Source: Stutzerimonas stutzeri (GTDB lineage: Bacteria > Pseudomonadota > Gammaproteobacteria > Pseudomonadales > Pseudomonadaceae). From it: 64,000 nucleotides of DNA. Below, one piece after another: positions 17,612 to 26,291 of the stretch. The notes below the pieces were generated by a model that saw only the letters and a program-made list of their open reading frames with translations, ran no database searches and was not told the DNA's origin. The first letter of the stretch is position 1. Each line of letters starts with the position of its first letter. Both the position numbers and the translations under genes were made by a program. The DNA lies in assembly GCF_018138085.1 (NCBI RefSeq), contig NZ_CP073105.1, positions 3,472,001 to 3,536,000 of the forward strand, given 5' to 3'.

Positions 17612-17627
17612 TGGCACAGCGGTTGCT
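17612..17627 (+). promoter_or_regulatory. Sigma-54 (-24/-12) promoter of the alcohol dehydrogenase operon
   Basis: TGGCACAGCGGTTGCT is a full match to the sigma-54 consensus TGGCAC-N5-TTGCW. Transcription would begin about 12 bases downstream of the GC element, near 17637, leaving a roughly 48-base leader before the ATG at 17685. Confidence 0.88.
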
Positions 17628-17684
17628 CTCCCAGAAAGACCTGCCCCACGGGGCGGCCAGACCAATAACAAGAGAGAGCACGCT

Positions 17685-19841
17685 ATGAATCAATTCGATC
17701 CCTGTTCGGGCCGACGGCCCGCCGCCCTGCTTGGCGCCAGCCTTGCTGCCCTACTGTCCCTGCCGTTGCACGCCGCTGAAGTCGATGGCAAGCGCATCGC
17801 CAATGCCGACGCCGAACCCGGCAACTGGATGAGCCACGGCCGCGACTACGGCGAGCAGCGCTTCAGTCCACTGAAGAAGATCACCGACGCCAACGTCGAC
17901 GAACTCGGGCTGGCCTGGAGCTACAAGCTCGACATCGACCGCGGCGTCGAAGCCACGCCCATCGTGGTCGATGGCGTCATGTACACCACCGGGCCGTTCT
18001 CCATCGTCTACGCGCTGGACGCACGCACCGGCAAGGAAATATGGAAGTACGACCCCAAGTCCGACCGTTCCCGCGCGGGTGAGGCCTGCTGCGATGCGAT
18101 CAACCGCGGCGTTGCCGTGTGGAAGGGCAAGGTCTACGTCGGTGTGCTCGATGGCCGCCTCGAAGCCATCGACGCCAAGACCGGCGAGCGCGTCTGGTCG
18201 GTGGATACCCGCTACGACAAGGAACGCAGCTACTCCATCACCGGTGCACCACGGGTCGTGAGCGGCAAGGTGGTGATCGGCAACGGCGGTGCCGAATTCG
18301 GCGTGCGCGGCTATGTCACCGCCTACGATGCCGAAACCGGTGATCAGGCCTGGCGCTTCTTCACCGTGCCGGGTGATCCGGACAAGCCTGCCGAAGGCAA
18401 GGGCATGGAGATCGCTAAGAAGACCTGGCACGGCCGCGCCTTCGTCGAACAGGGCGGCGGCGGTACTGCCTGGGACTCCTTCGCCTACGACCCGGAGCTG
18501 AACCTGCTCTACATCGGCGTCGGCAACGGCTCGCTGTGGGACCCGACCTGGCGCAGCGAGGGCAAGGGCGACAACCTGTTCCTGTCCTCCATCGTCGCGG
18601 TCAACGCCGACACCGGCGAGTACGTCTGGCACTACCAGACCACGCCGGGCGATGCCTGGGACTACACCGCCACCCAGCACATGATCCTGGCTGACTTGGA
18701 GATCAAGGGCAAACAGCACAAGGTGCTGATGCAGGCGCCGAAGAACGGCTTCTTCTACGTCATCGACCGCGCCACCGGCGAGCTGCTCTCGGCCGAGAAC
18801 ATCGTGCCGATCAACTGGGCCAAGGGCGTCGATCTGAAGACCGGCCGCCCCATCGTCGACGACGAGGCGGCTGCCTACTGGAAGGGCGAGAAGAAGGCCA
18901 AGCTGGTCCAGCCTGGCTTCTGGGGCGCGCATGACTGGCACCCGATGTCCTACAACCCGAACACCGGGCTGGTCTACATCCCGGCGCACATCATGTCGGC
19001 CTGGTACGAGCACGTGCCGGATGCGCCCGCTCGCAACAAGTTCAAGAGCATGTACCAGCTGGGCCTGAAGACCGGAATGATGCCCGAGGACCCGGAAGGC
19101 CTCGGCAAGTACGCCGACACCTGGTCCGGCAAGCTGATCGCCTGGGATCCGGTCAAGCAGCAGCAGGCGTGGGAAGTACCCTACGTCACCATCTTCAACG
19201 GCGGCACCTTGAGCACCGCCGGCAATCTGGTGTTCGAAGGCAGCGCCGACGGCCGCGTCATCGCCTATGCCGCCGACACTGGCAAGAAGCTCTGGGAGCA
19301 GCCGGCCGCCAGCGGCGTGATGGCCGCGCCCATCACCTACAGCGTGGACGGCGAGCAGTACGTTACCTTCATGGCGGGCTGGGGCGGTGCCTTCTCCACC
19401 TTTGCCGGCGCCCTGTCGCTGCGCGCCGGCGTACAGCCCTACGCCCAAGTGCTCACCTACAAGCTCGGCGGCACGGCCGAATTGCAGGAACCGGCCCCGC
19501 GTGAAGATGCACCCAAGCCACCACCATTGACTGCCGATGCCGCCACCGTCGAAGCGGGCGCCAAGCTCTACGACGGCTACTGCTCGCAGTGCCACGGCAT
19601 CCACGCGGTCAGCGGCGGCGTGTTGCCGGACCTGCGCATGCTCACCCCGGAAAAGCATAAGCAGTTCCTCGGCATCCTCCACGGCGCGCGCATTCCGGAT
19701 GGCATGCCGTCGTTCGCAGAGGCCTTCGACATGGAGCAGATGGGCCAAATCCATCAATACCTGATCAAGCGTGCCCACGACCGTCTGGAACACGGCCCGG
19801 ACGACCTGCCACAGCCGACCCAGAAAACGGCCAGCAACTGA
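17685..19841 (+). CDS. PQQ-dependent quinohemoprotein alcohol dehydrogenase
   Basis: 718 aa periplasmic enzyme. Signal peptide to about residue 31. The eight-bladed PQQ propeller carries the adjacent-cysteine pair Cys135-Cys136 (AGEACCDA), unique to this family, GGGGTAWDS, and the catalytic base Asp326 in WDYTATQ. From about residue 610 there is a fused cytochrome c domain with heme motif CSQCHG (Cys633, Cys636, His637) and a methionine-rich end. This is the type II (quinohemoprotein) form that oxidises primary and secondary alcohols or diols to aldehydes and passes electrons to cytochrome c or azurin. An aldehyde dehydrogenase gene follows 16 bp later; a sigma-54 promoter precedes it. Confidence 0.94.
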   Translation: MNQFDPCSGRRPAALLGASLAALLSLPLHAAEVDGKRIANADAEPGNWMSHGRDYGEQRFSPLKKITDANVDELGLAWSYKLDIDRGVEATPIVVDGVMYTTGPFSIVYALDARTGKEIWKYDPKSDRSRAGEACCDAINRGVAVWKGKVYVGVLDGRLEAIDAKTGERVWSVDTRYDKERSYSITGAPRVVSGKVVIGNGGAEFGVRGYVTAYDAETGDQAWRFFTVPGDPDKPAEGKGMEIAKKTWHGRAFVEQGGGGTAWDSFAYDPELNLLYIGVGNGSLWDPTWRSEGKGDNLFLSSIVAVNADTGEYVWHYQTTPGDAWDYTATQHMILADLEIKGKQHKVLMQAPKNGFFYVIDRATGELLSAENIVPINWAKGVDLKTGRPIVDDEAAAYWKGEKKAKLVQPGFWGAHDWHPMSYNPNTGLVYIPAHIMSAWYEHVPDAPARNKFKSMYQLGLKTGMMPEDPEGLGKYADTWSGKLIAWDPVKQQQAWEVPYVTIFNGGTLSTAGNLVFEGSADGRVIAYAADTGKKLWEQPAASGVMAAPITYSVDGEQYVTFMAGWGGAFSTFAGALSLRAGVQPYAQVLTYKLGGTAELQEPAPREDAPKPPPLTADAATVEAGAKLYDGYCSQCHGIHAVSGGVLPDLRMLTPEKHKQFLGILHGARIPDGMPSFAEAFDMEQMGQIHQYLIKRAHDRLEHGPDDLPQPTQKTASN

Positions 19842-19857
19842 CCCTCAGGAGATCGAT

Positions 19858-21294
19858 ATGACTGACGCAACCACCTACCAGAACTACATCGACGGCGCCT
19901 TCGTCGCCTGCGACAACCTCATCGAGGTGCGCAACCCGGCCACCGGCGCGGTGCTTTCCCGCGTGCCCGAATCCGACGCAGCCACCGCCGAACGCGCCAT
20001 CGCGGCCGCCCGCGCTGCGCAGAAAGGCTGGAGCCTGAAGCCCGCCGTCGAGCGCGCCGGGCACCTGCGCGCTATCGCCAGCAAGATCCGCCAGAACGCC
20101 GAGCTCCTGGCCCGCGTCATCACCGAGGAAGGCGGCAAGATCCAGAGCCTGGCGCTGGTGGAAGTCAACTTCACCGCCGATTACCTCGACTACATGGCCG
20201 AGTGGGCGCGGCGCATCGAGGGCGAGATCATCACCAGTGACCGTCCGGGCGAAAACATCTTCCTGTTCCGCAAGCCGCTGGGTGTGGTCGCGGGGATCCT
20301 GCCGTGGAACTTCCCCTTCTTCCTGATCGCCCGGAAGATGGCGCCAGCACTGGTGACCGGCAACACCATCGTCATCAAGCCCAGCGAGGAGACGCCGAAC
20401 AACTGCTTCGAGTTCGCAAAACTGGTAGCCGAGACCGACCTGCCCAAGGGCGTGTTCAACGTGGTCTGCGGCAGCGGAGCGGGCGTCGGCAGCGCGCTGA
20501 CCACCAGCGACAAGATCGACATGATCAGCTTTACCGGCAGCGTCGGCACCGGGCAGCGGATCATGGCCGCCGCGGCGCAGAACGTTACCAAGCTCAACCT
20601 GGAACTTGGCGGCAAGGCCCCGGCCATCGTCATGAACGACGCGGACCTGGACCTCGCCGTCTCCGCCATCCGCGCGTCTCGGATCATCAACACCGGGCAG
20701 GTCTGCAACTGCGCCGAACGCGTCTATGTGCAGCGCGGCGTCGCGGAGCAGTTCATCGAACGCATCGCCGGCGCCCTGGCCGAAACGCGCTATGGCGACC
20801 CGATCGCCCAGGCGGATGTGGAGATGGGCCCGCTGATCAACGAGGCCGGGCTGCGCAAGGTCGAACAGATGGTGCGCACCGCGCAGAGCCAGGGCGCGCA
20901 GCTCGTTACAGGAGGCGCCGTCGCGGATCTGGGCAAAGGCTTCCACTACCAGCCGACACTGCTCGCCAACTGTTCGCACGACATGGAAATCATGCGCAAG
21001 GAAGTCTTCGGCCCGGTGCTGCCGGTGCAGATCATCGACGACCTGGACGAAGCCATCGCCCTGGCCAACGACTGCGAATACGGCCTGACCTCCTCGATCT
21101 ATACACGCGATCTCTCGACTGCGATGAAGGCGGCCGCTGGCCTGGACTTCGGCGAGACCTACATCAACCGCGAGAACTTCGAGGCGATGCAGGGCTACCA
21201 CGCCGGGGTGCGCAAGTCCGGCATCGGCGGTGCGGACGGCAAGCACGGGCTGTACGAGTACACCCATACTCATGCGGTGTACGTGCAGAGCTGA
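19858..21294 (+). CDS. aldA: Aldehyde dehydrogenase, AldA (lactaldehyde/glycolaldehyde) type
   Basis: 478 aa. Very close by eye to E. coli AldA: YMAEWARRIEGEIITSDRPG, GILPWNFPFFLIARKMAPAL, catalytic Glu249 in LELGGKAP and catalytic Cys283 in NTGQVCNCAERVY, then ETYINRENFEAMQGYHAG. It oxidises lactaldehyde, glycolaldehyde and related short aldehydes with NAD. The start has AGGAG seven bases upstream and lies 16 bp after the dehydrogenase stop, so the two form one operon: alcohol or diol to aldehyde in the periplasm, then to acid in the cytoplasm. This pairing suggests a short diol such as propanediol or ethylene glycol as substrate (inference). Confidence 0.9.
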   Translation: MTDATTYQNYIDGAFVACDNLIEVRNPATGAVLSRVPESDAATAERAIAAARAAQKGWSLKPAVERAGHLRAIASKIRQNAELLARVITEEGGKIQSLALVEVNFTADYLDYMAEWARRIEGEIITSDRPGENIFLFRKPLGVVAGILPWNFPFFLIARKMAPALVTGNTIVIKPSEETPNNCFEFAKLVAETDLPKGVFNVVCGSGAGVGSALTTSDKIDMISFTGSVGTGQRIMAAAAQNVTKLNLELGGKAPAIVMNDADLDLAVSAIRASRIINTGQVCNCAERVYVQRGVAEQFIERIAGALAETRYGDPIAQADVEMGPLINEAGLRKVEQMVRTAQSQGAQLVTGGAVADLGKGFHYQPTLLANCSHDMEIMRKEVFGPVLPVQIIDDLDEAIALANDCEYGLTSSIYTRDLSTAMKAAAGLDFGETYINRENFEAMQGYHAGVRKSGIGGADGKHGLYEYTHTHAVYVQS

Positions 21295-21309
21295 GTGACT
21301 TGAGGTGAC

Positions 21310-21337
21310 CAAGAACCCCGCCCCGGCGGGGTTCTTG
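21310..21337. terminator. Bidirectional terminator between aldA and the activator gene
   Basis: CAAGAACCCCGCC (21310-21322) and GGCGGGGTTCTTG (21325-21337) form a perfect 13-bp stem, flanked by T-rich sequence to the right and A/G to the left. It serves the rightward operon and could also stop the convergent activator gene. Confidence 0.85.
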
Positions 21338-21393
21338 TTATTCAGCCAAGCGAACGTCCAGCCCACCGAAAACTTCGAGTCGTCTGCCAATCA

Positions 21394-23307
21394 TCACTTG
21401 CGCAGCGCGGCTAGTCCGTAACGATGCAGCTTGCGATATAAGGTGGCGCGGTTGATGCCGAGGGAACGAGCGGCCGACGTGACGTTGCCGCCATGCTGCT
21501 CCAGTGTCGCTTGCAAATGGGCCGCTTCGGCAGCGTCTCGGGTGGTCCCCAGCGATTGCGCCACTGACCGGCGTTCCGCAGGCACGGCCATGACCTCCGG
21601 CGGCAGGCAATCGAGACCGATCACCCCATCGTCAGCCAGCGCGACGGCACAGCGCAGCACGTTGATCAGCTGGCGCACGTTGCCGGGCCAACCATAAGCG
21701 ACCAGGCGCTCCATCGCCTCGGCAGTCAGCTCGACAGGCTCATCCCCGGCCTCACGTTGCAGAACGCGACGGATAAGCCCCACGCGATCCGCCCGGTCGC
21801 GCAAGGCGGGCAGCCTGACCGTCAAGCCATTGAGCCGGTAATACAGGTCTTCACGAAACTGGCCCGCAGCCACCATCGCCGGCAGGTCGCGGTGCGTCGC
21901 GCACACCAGCTGCACATTCAGCGACACCGGCGTTGCGGCGCCCAGCGGCACCAGCTCCCGCTCGGCCAGCACACGCAACAACCGCGTCTGCAGGTGCGCC
22001 GGCATATCGCCGATCTCGTCGAGAAACAGCGTCCCGCCGTTGGCCTGTTCCAGCTTGCCCTTCATCCCCTGACGGCTGGCGCCGGTAAAGGTCCCGGCGC
22101 GATAGCCGAACAGCTCGCTCTCGATCAGCGACTCCGGAATCGCCGCGCAATTGAGCGCAACGAAGGGCCCCTTGGCGCGCACGCTGGCCTGATGGATCGC
22201 CCGCGCAAAGGCTTCCTTGCCGGTGCCCGTCTCGCCCGTCAGCAACAGCGAAATATCGCGATCGAGCACACGCCGCAGCTTCTGGACCGAGCGTTGCAGG
22301 TCTGAGTCTTCCCCGGCCAACTGCTCAAGCGTCGGCTCTGCCGGAACGACCCTCAAGCCGCGCTCGTTCCGGGCGCGCGGCGGGGCGGCAGCCGGCATAC
22401 GCAGCGTGACCTCCAGCGCCGGTCCACCGGCCAGCCGTAACGATGCGCTGCGCTGGCCACCCTGGGTCAGGGTTATCAGCTCATCCAGTGACATCGACAG
22501 GACGTCCTGAACCGCCTCCCCCAGCAGCGCGCTTCCGCGGCCGGCGGCCAGAAAAGCCGCGCGATTGGCACCGAGGATCCGGCCCGCCACATCGAGCGCC
22601 AGCAACCGCTCGTTGCCCAGGTCACCGGCATCGCCGCCCAGGGTCAGCATGGCGCAACTGGCATAGCGCTGGCGGAAGCTGGCGTTTTCGATGAGCCGTG
22701 CATACAGGCTTACCAGCTGAAGCGTCAGATATTGCGCCTGCTTCGGCCCGCCACTGTTGAGGCACGAGGCATTGAGACACCCCAGCAACGCCCCCTGGGG
22801 ATCGAACAGCGGCGCCACCGAGCAACTCAACATGGCGTTGCTGCTGAGAAAGTGCTCGTCCCGGTGGATGATCAGCGGCTGGCCCGCGGCCAACCCCGTA
22901 CCGATGCCGTTGGTCCCCACCAGCGACTCGTCCCAGCAACTGCCGACCACCAGCCCCGAGTCCGCGTAGGGACTGTGCTGCCCGGGCAACCGCGCATCGA
23001 GCGTGATACCGCGGCGATCACTGAGCAGCACCGCAAACCCCGCAGGGTTCAGACGCCGCGACAACCCTTCCACGCCCTGGCTCGCAATGGCCAGAAAGTC
23101 ATGATGCTCCTCTTGATGCAGACGGATCTCGTGATGCTCGAGCTGAACATGGGCGGCAGCTTGAGCCGGATCGAGCCCATGCTCGTGGACGCTGCGGTAC
23201 CAGGATTCGGCAATCAACCGATCCGGGTTAGATCCTCGCCCGGCGAAGTGCGTGGCAACGAATGCAGAGAGATCGGTTGGAAGCTCTGATGGCGGACGCG
23301 CGATCAT
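21394..23307 (-). CDS. AcoR-like sigma-54-dependent transcription activator
   Basis: 637 aa. The ATG at 23307 starts MIARPPSELP; the open frame upstream lacks family character. Order of domains: N-terminal GAF-type sensor (about 60-215, including VVGSCWDESLVGTNGIGTGL, typical of AcoR), a PAS-like segment (about 235-310), AAA+ central domain with Walker A GETGTGKE (358-365) and Walker B LFLDEIGD (427-434), and a Fis-type HTH at the end (AARSLGINRATLYRKLHRYG). The sigma-54 contact loop reads GTFTGA (405-410) in place of the usual GAFTGA. It is convergent with the adh-aldA operon, which has a consensus sigma-54 promoter and matching palindromes, so it is probably its activator, sensing the alcohol or aldehyde. 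Confidence 0.9.
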   Translation of the reverse strand: MIARPPSELPTDLSAFVATHFAGRGSNPDRLIAESWYRSVHEHGLDPAQAAAHVQLEHHEIRLHQEEHHDFLAIASQGVEGLSRRLNPAGFAVLLSDRRGITLDARLPGQHSPYADSGLVVGSCWDESLVGTNGIGTGLAAGQPLIIHRDEHFLSSNAMLSCSVAPLFDPQGALLGCLNASCLNSGGPKQAQYLTLQLVSLYARLIENASFRQRYASCAMLTLGGDAGDLGNERLLALDVAGRILGANRAAFLAAGRGSALLGEAVQDVLSMSLDELITLTQGGQRSASLRLAGGPALEVTLRMPAAAPPRARNERGLRVVPAEPTLEQLAGEDSDLQRSVQKLRRVLDRDISLLLTGETGTGKEAFARAIHQASVRAKGPFVALNCAAIPESLIESELFGYRAGTFTGASRQGMKGKLEQANGGTLFLDEIGDMPAHLQTRLLRVLAERELVPLGAATPVSLNVQLVCATHRDLPAMVAAGQFREDLYYRLNGLTVRLPALRDRADRVGLIRRVLQREAGDEPVELTAEAMERLVAYGWPGNVRQLINVLRCAVALADDGVIGLDCLPPEVMAVPAERRSVAQSLGTTRDAAEAAHLQATLEQHGGNVTSAARSLGINRATLYRKLHRYGLAALRK

Positions 23308-23830
23308 GCGGGACTCCAAACAAGGCGCCGAGTCGGGCCATGCATAATTGTTCGTATCGGCCGTGGAAACAGCCAAGACCAAGCCTAGCACGGCCACTCC
23401 AGACCGGGCTGACCGCTTGCCGAGTTGGGGTATTCAAGGGGACAAGCCCGTTGGTTGGGCTTTGCGGCGCTGGGTAGTTTGCATGTTGTTTCGCTGGGAA
23501 AGGGCAGCTATCGGCCAAAAGCTGCCGGACATAACTTGTTACTTCCTTACAGAACACCATCGGAAATCGAATCAATGACTGGAGAAGGCACTATCGTGGC
23601 GGATTTAAAGATGCTCAAAGGGAGGAATTTGATAGTCAAGATGCACTTATCAAAGAGCTTCGCAACGCGAGCTTGCAATGAATCGCCCCTAGTTTCGTAG
23701 AAGCCTCCAAGCTCCAATGGAGGCCTGCTAGACTACTTCTAAAAAGTCCTCCTTGCCCGCTTTCGGCCAATAACTTCCGTTGTTATCAATTTTTCTTGCC
23801 TGAGGCGACTTCCGGTGGAAGGAGCTGCAT
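23308..23830. other. Gene-poor junction entering the AT-rich accessory segment
   Basis: 523 bp without a supported gene. From about 23500 the base composition drops compared with the left flank. Weak hairpins occur: AAGCCC (23444-23449)/GGGCTT (23457-23462), and GCCTCCA/TGGAGGC around 23704-23726. Open frames here (for example 23425-23700) show no family character. Possible remnant DNA at the border of an insertion. Confidence 0.4.
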
Positions 23831-23977
23831 ATGCTTCAGAGCGAATTAACTGCTCAATTAAGATCAGCTTGCTATAGCGGGATTCCCCCTGAGGACGAGC
23901 GATATCTCAGATACCTAAAGGAAAAATTGAAATTTACACCTGAGTATCGACAGGTCAAGCTTCCATCTGAAGCGTAG
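23831..23977 (+). CDS. Small hypothetical protein, 48 aa
   Basis: An ORF of 49 codons starting ATG at 23831 (MLQSELTAQLRSACYSGIPP) and ending TAG at 23977, preceded by a strong ribosome site GGAAGGAG six bases upstream. The peptide is charged and soluble, with EDERYLRYLKEKLKF in the middle, and no membrane segment. It lies in AT-rich DNA and converges with the NACHT gene. No family recognised. The good ribosome site is the main support; it could be a remnant. Confidence 0.45.
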   Translation: MLQSELTAQLRSACYSGIPPEDERYLRYLKEKLKFTPEYRQVKLPSEA

Positions 23978-24079
23978 AAGTATCTCTAAACCAGTGCCGC
24001 TTTCCCAACCTATTGGCACTGTTCGAGGCTTTCCCGCTACCTGATGATGGGGACAGCGACCTGGGTACCCCACATACAC

Positions 24080-25933
24080 TCAGCCTTCTAAACCAAAGTC
24101 CAAATATCCCTGCCTTGTAACTTGAGCAACTCTATTATTGACATGTTCAATAGCCAAATTATACTCCCGCCGATACAACACACCAAGTGACAACATCAAG
24201 CTATTTTCAATGTCAGCTGCTGTAATTTCAAGAAATGGACATATTGCCTTCAAATCCATCTCATAAAGACCATCACCCAAATCTTTAGATTGAGCAGAAA
24301 TGGCTTTCATGGTCAGAACTGACGGGTACTTCCCCTGCAAAAACTCACTAGCAGTTAAAAACAATTTATGTAAGAATGTATTCTTCACAACAGAACTAAC
24401 TTTCGCAGGAAACATTTCCGCAGATATCGTTGCACCACCCCGCTTATCAAAGCCCTCCTCATAATTAACAATATAAACTATCGAAGCAGCATACTCATCA
24501 ATCAAATCTTGACCAACTACAAACTCATCACCAATCACCTTCATATCCAGGCCCAGCATCTTACTTACCGCAGGAGCGATATAGAACGCCAGATAGTCAA
24601 AAGAATCAATTTCTTTCATGAATAACAAGGTATTCGAGAAAACGCTATAAAAACCCAACTCCTCCGCACACTTTCTATAGAATCCTTTTTTCTTCTCAGT
24701 ATCTAGGCCGGCAGCCAAAAAAGAAGCACAGTAGAATTCCTGGATAGACTTATGAATAAACTTATACTCGTCATAACCATCTTTGATTAATAGGTTGGTT
24801 ATTTGTATCAACTCTGTAGCGATAACGTCAGCAGAGGATGGCTCTTTACTCAAATAACTGAGCGTATCGGATATCAAACCTGCCAACTCTGAAAAACTAA
24901 AGCTAGCAAGGGACTTTCTTTGAGAGATAAAACAAAAATAATCAAACACATTGCGATATATACTTCTATCATCATTCCAGTATCGCGAACGAGAAACGCC
25001 ACCCTTTAAATTGTCGTGCTTTAAAAAGACCGTGTCGAATATATTTTTATAAAACTGAGATAACGATTCGGGAATCGATATCCCCAGATTGTAGCTTGTG
25101 CAAAAAAGAACAACCAGAATAGGAGACCTTAAAACACTATCACTATCTTTATGAAATTCACTTCGCTCTAAAGCGCTGCATAACTCTTCCGCCTTATCCT
25201 GATCATTGCAAGTCTTGTGAATGATCGATTGTATTTGCCTTTCTTTTAAAAACTCAACTCTATAGACATCCACACCTACCAATGCATCAAGCTCAGTATC
25301 AGGACGAGTTGTACAGATAATATTGCAATTATACTTTCTTACGAGCTTGTCAAGCTCTGCATATAATGCAGCTTTATGATCAGAGGGGCACTCATCAAAA
25401 GCATCAAGGAAAAGCCTTACATTGCTATCGTTGAATATTTTCTTTAGCCCACCAGGGCTAAACTCAATCCCTTGACTGGATAGATTCCTTGAGATCGCAA
25501 CCTCTATCTCTCCACCGTTATAATTCTTCAACTCATAAAAAAAGGGAAGCCTGCTGATTTTTGCTATATTATTAGACAGCAACTTCCTCAAAATGGTCGA
25601 CTTACCCTGACCAGCAAGACCGACGATTAGAGACGCTCGACTTGAATTATCAAGCGTAGTCCCATTTTCAACTTCAATTCTAGAGTGACCCGAAAGCTCC
25701 AGCGGCACATAAATCTCATCCACATGAACCGAATTGTCCGGAGATACAATCGTTTTTATTAATAAATTCCCAGAGCAGAGCTTAAGATACTTATCCTTAA
25801 ACCCAGAGAATGACGACAACTTGTACTTCGTCACCAAAGAATCAAATACATCCGACACAATTGTACTTTCAATAATTTTCTTTGGTGCGCCCGATGCATT
25901 TACCACTGACAAACCTACAGCTACAGGCTCCAT
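24080..25933 (-). CDS. NACHT-domain STAND NTPase, probable anti-phage protein
   Basis: 617 aa. The ATG at 25933 has AAAGGA about ten bases upstream; a TTG nine bases earlier is too close to it. N-terminal about 95 residues: small helical region ending VHVDEIYVPLEL, a segment often seen just before NACHT. NACHT domain: Walker A GLAGQGKST (105-113), Walker B LFLDAFDE (174-181) with the extra acidic residues typical of NACHT, and CTTRPD (207-212). The helical part ends FIHKSIQEFYCASFLA, the usual winged-helix exit. The C-terminal about 200 residues are an unrecognised, non-repeat region. Such single-gene bacterial NACHT proteins include known phage-defence genes. The gene is AT-rich (about 40% GC in a sampled line) with ATA and AGA codons, unlike its neighbours, which signals transfer. 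Confidence 0.85.
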   Translation of the reverse strand: MEPVAVGLSVVNASGAPKKIIESTIVSDVFDSLVTKYKLSSFSGFKDKYLKLCSGNLLIKTIVSPDNSVHVDEIYVPLELSGHSRIEVENGTTLDNSSRASLIVGLAGQGKSTILRKLLSNNIAKISRLPFFYELKNYNGGEIEVAISRNLSSQGIEFSPGGLKKIFNDSNVRLFLDAFDECPSDHKAALYAELDKLVRKYNCNIICTTRPDTELDALVGVDVYRVEFLKERQIQSIIHKTCNDQDKAEELCSALERSEFHKDSDSVLRSPILVVLFCTSYNLGISIPESLSQFYKNIFDTVFLKHDNLKGGVSRSRYWNDDRSIYRNVFDYFCFISQRKSLASFSFSELAGLISDTLSYLSKEPSSADVIATELIQITNLLIKDGYDEYKFIHKSIQEFYCASFLAAGLDTEKKKGFYRKCAEELGFYSVFSNTLLFMKEIDSFDYLAFYIAPAVSKMLGLDMKVIGDEFVVGQDLIDEYAASIVYIVNYEEGFDKRGGATISAEMFPAKVSSVVKNTFLHKLFLTASEFLQGKYPSVLTMKAISAQSKDLGDGLYEMDLKAICPFLEITAADIENSLMLSLGVLYRREYNLAIEHVNNRVAQVTRQGYLDFGLEG

Positions 25934-26051
25934 TAATCTCAATTCCTTTTTAATTTAGATACAAAGAAGGCGAATGGAATTAACACCCTCCGAAAACCCA
26001 ATTCGTTCAATAACTTTTATCGGTCAGACCGCTGCCGCTTTACTCACATCC

Positions 26052-26291
26052 TTATGCAATGACAATTAATGGCTGAATGCTACCAACCCTACTGAATCTT
26101 GTCTTTCTCAATCCAGTCCTGACCACCTCCCCCCTCCATCCCTGCTTAACTGCACCAAGCGCCATAACGGGTACTGCGATGAGGTACCCAATACCTTTGT
26201 ACAGCGGGTCGGCACCCATGCTGGCGTAAAGGGGAACGGAAGTGATCAGCAGGATCGAACAGGCGAGATCATCTCTACGGCTGACTGTCAT
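26052..26291 (-). CDS. Small hypothetical membrane protein
   Basis: 79 aa. MTVSRRDDLACSILLITSVP, then two hydrophobic stretches (SILLITSVPLYASMGA and GIGYLIAVPVMALGAV) separated by a short polar loop, and a basic tail. GAGG lies six bases before the ATG. It follows the AT-rich NACHT segment, with intermediate base composition. No family recognised; it may be the right edge of the accessory insert. Two-helix inner-membrane protein is all that can be said. Confidence 0.45.
   Translation of the reverse strand: MTVSRRDDLACSILLITSVPLYASMGADPLYKGIGYLIAVPVMALGAVKQGWRGEVVRTGLRKTRFSRVGSIQPLIVIA

Larger units (their letters stand above)
17144..17684. promoter_or_regulatory. Divergent control region of pqqU-like and alcohol dehydrogenase genes
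   Basis: 541 bp without a gene. It contains two palindromic activator-type sites (17485-17502 and 17505-17536), a further GCGACA half-site at 17553-17558 and a consensus sigma-54 promoter at 17612-17627, all oriented toward the dehydrogenase. The left 300 bp must hold the promoter of the receptor gene, in which I see no clear motif. Confidence 0.75.

Noticed and set aside
17751..19793. Very long open frame antisense to the alcohol dehydrogenase gene
   Set aside because: It is a codon-bias shadow of a highly expressed GC-rich gene. The translation has no family motif, while the sense strand has a complete set.
19765..21390. 541-codon antisense frame over aldA
   Set aside because: Shadow of the aldehyde dehydrogenase, and it runs through the strong terminator at 21310-21337.
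23425..23700. 91-codon frame at the edge of the AT-rich segment
   Set aside because: No ribosome site, odd composition, spans the composition break and two weak hairpins; probably not a gene.
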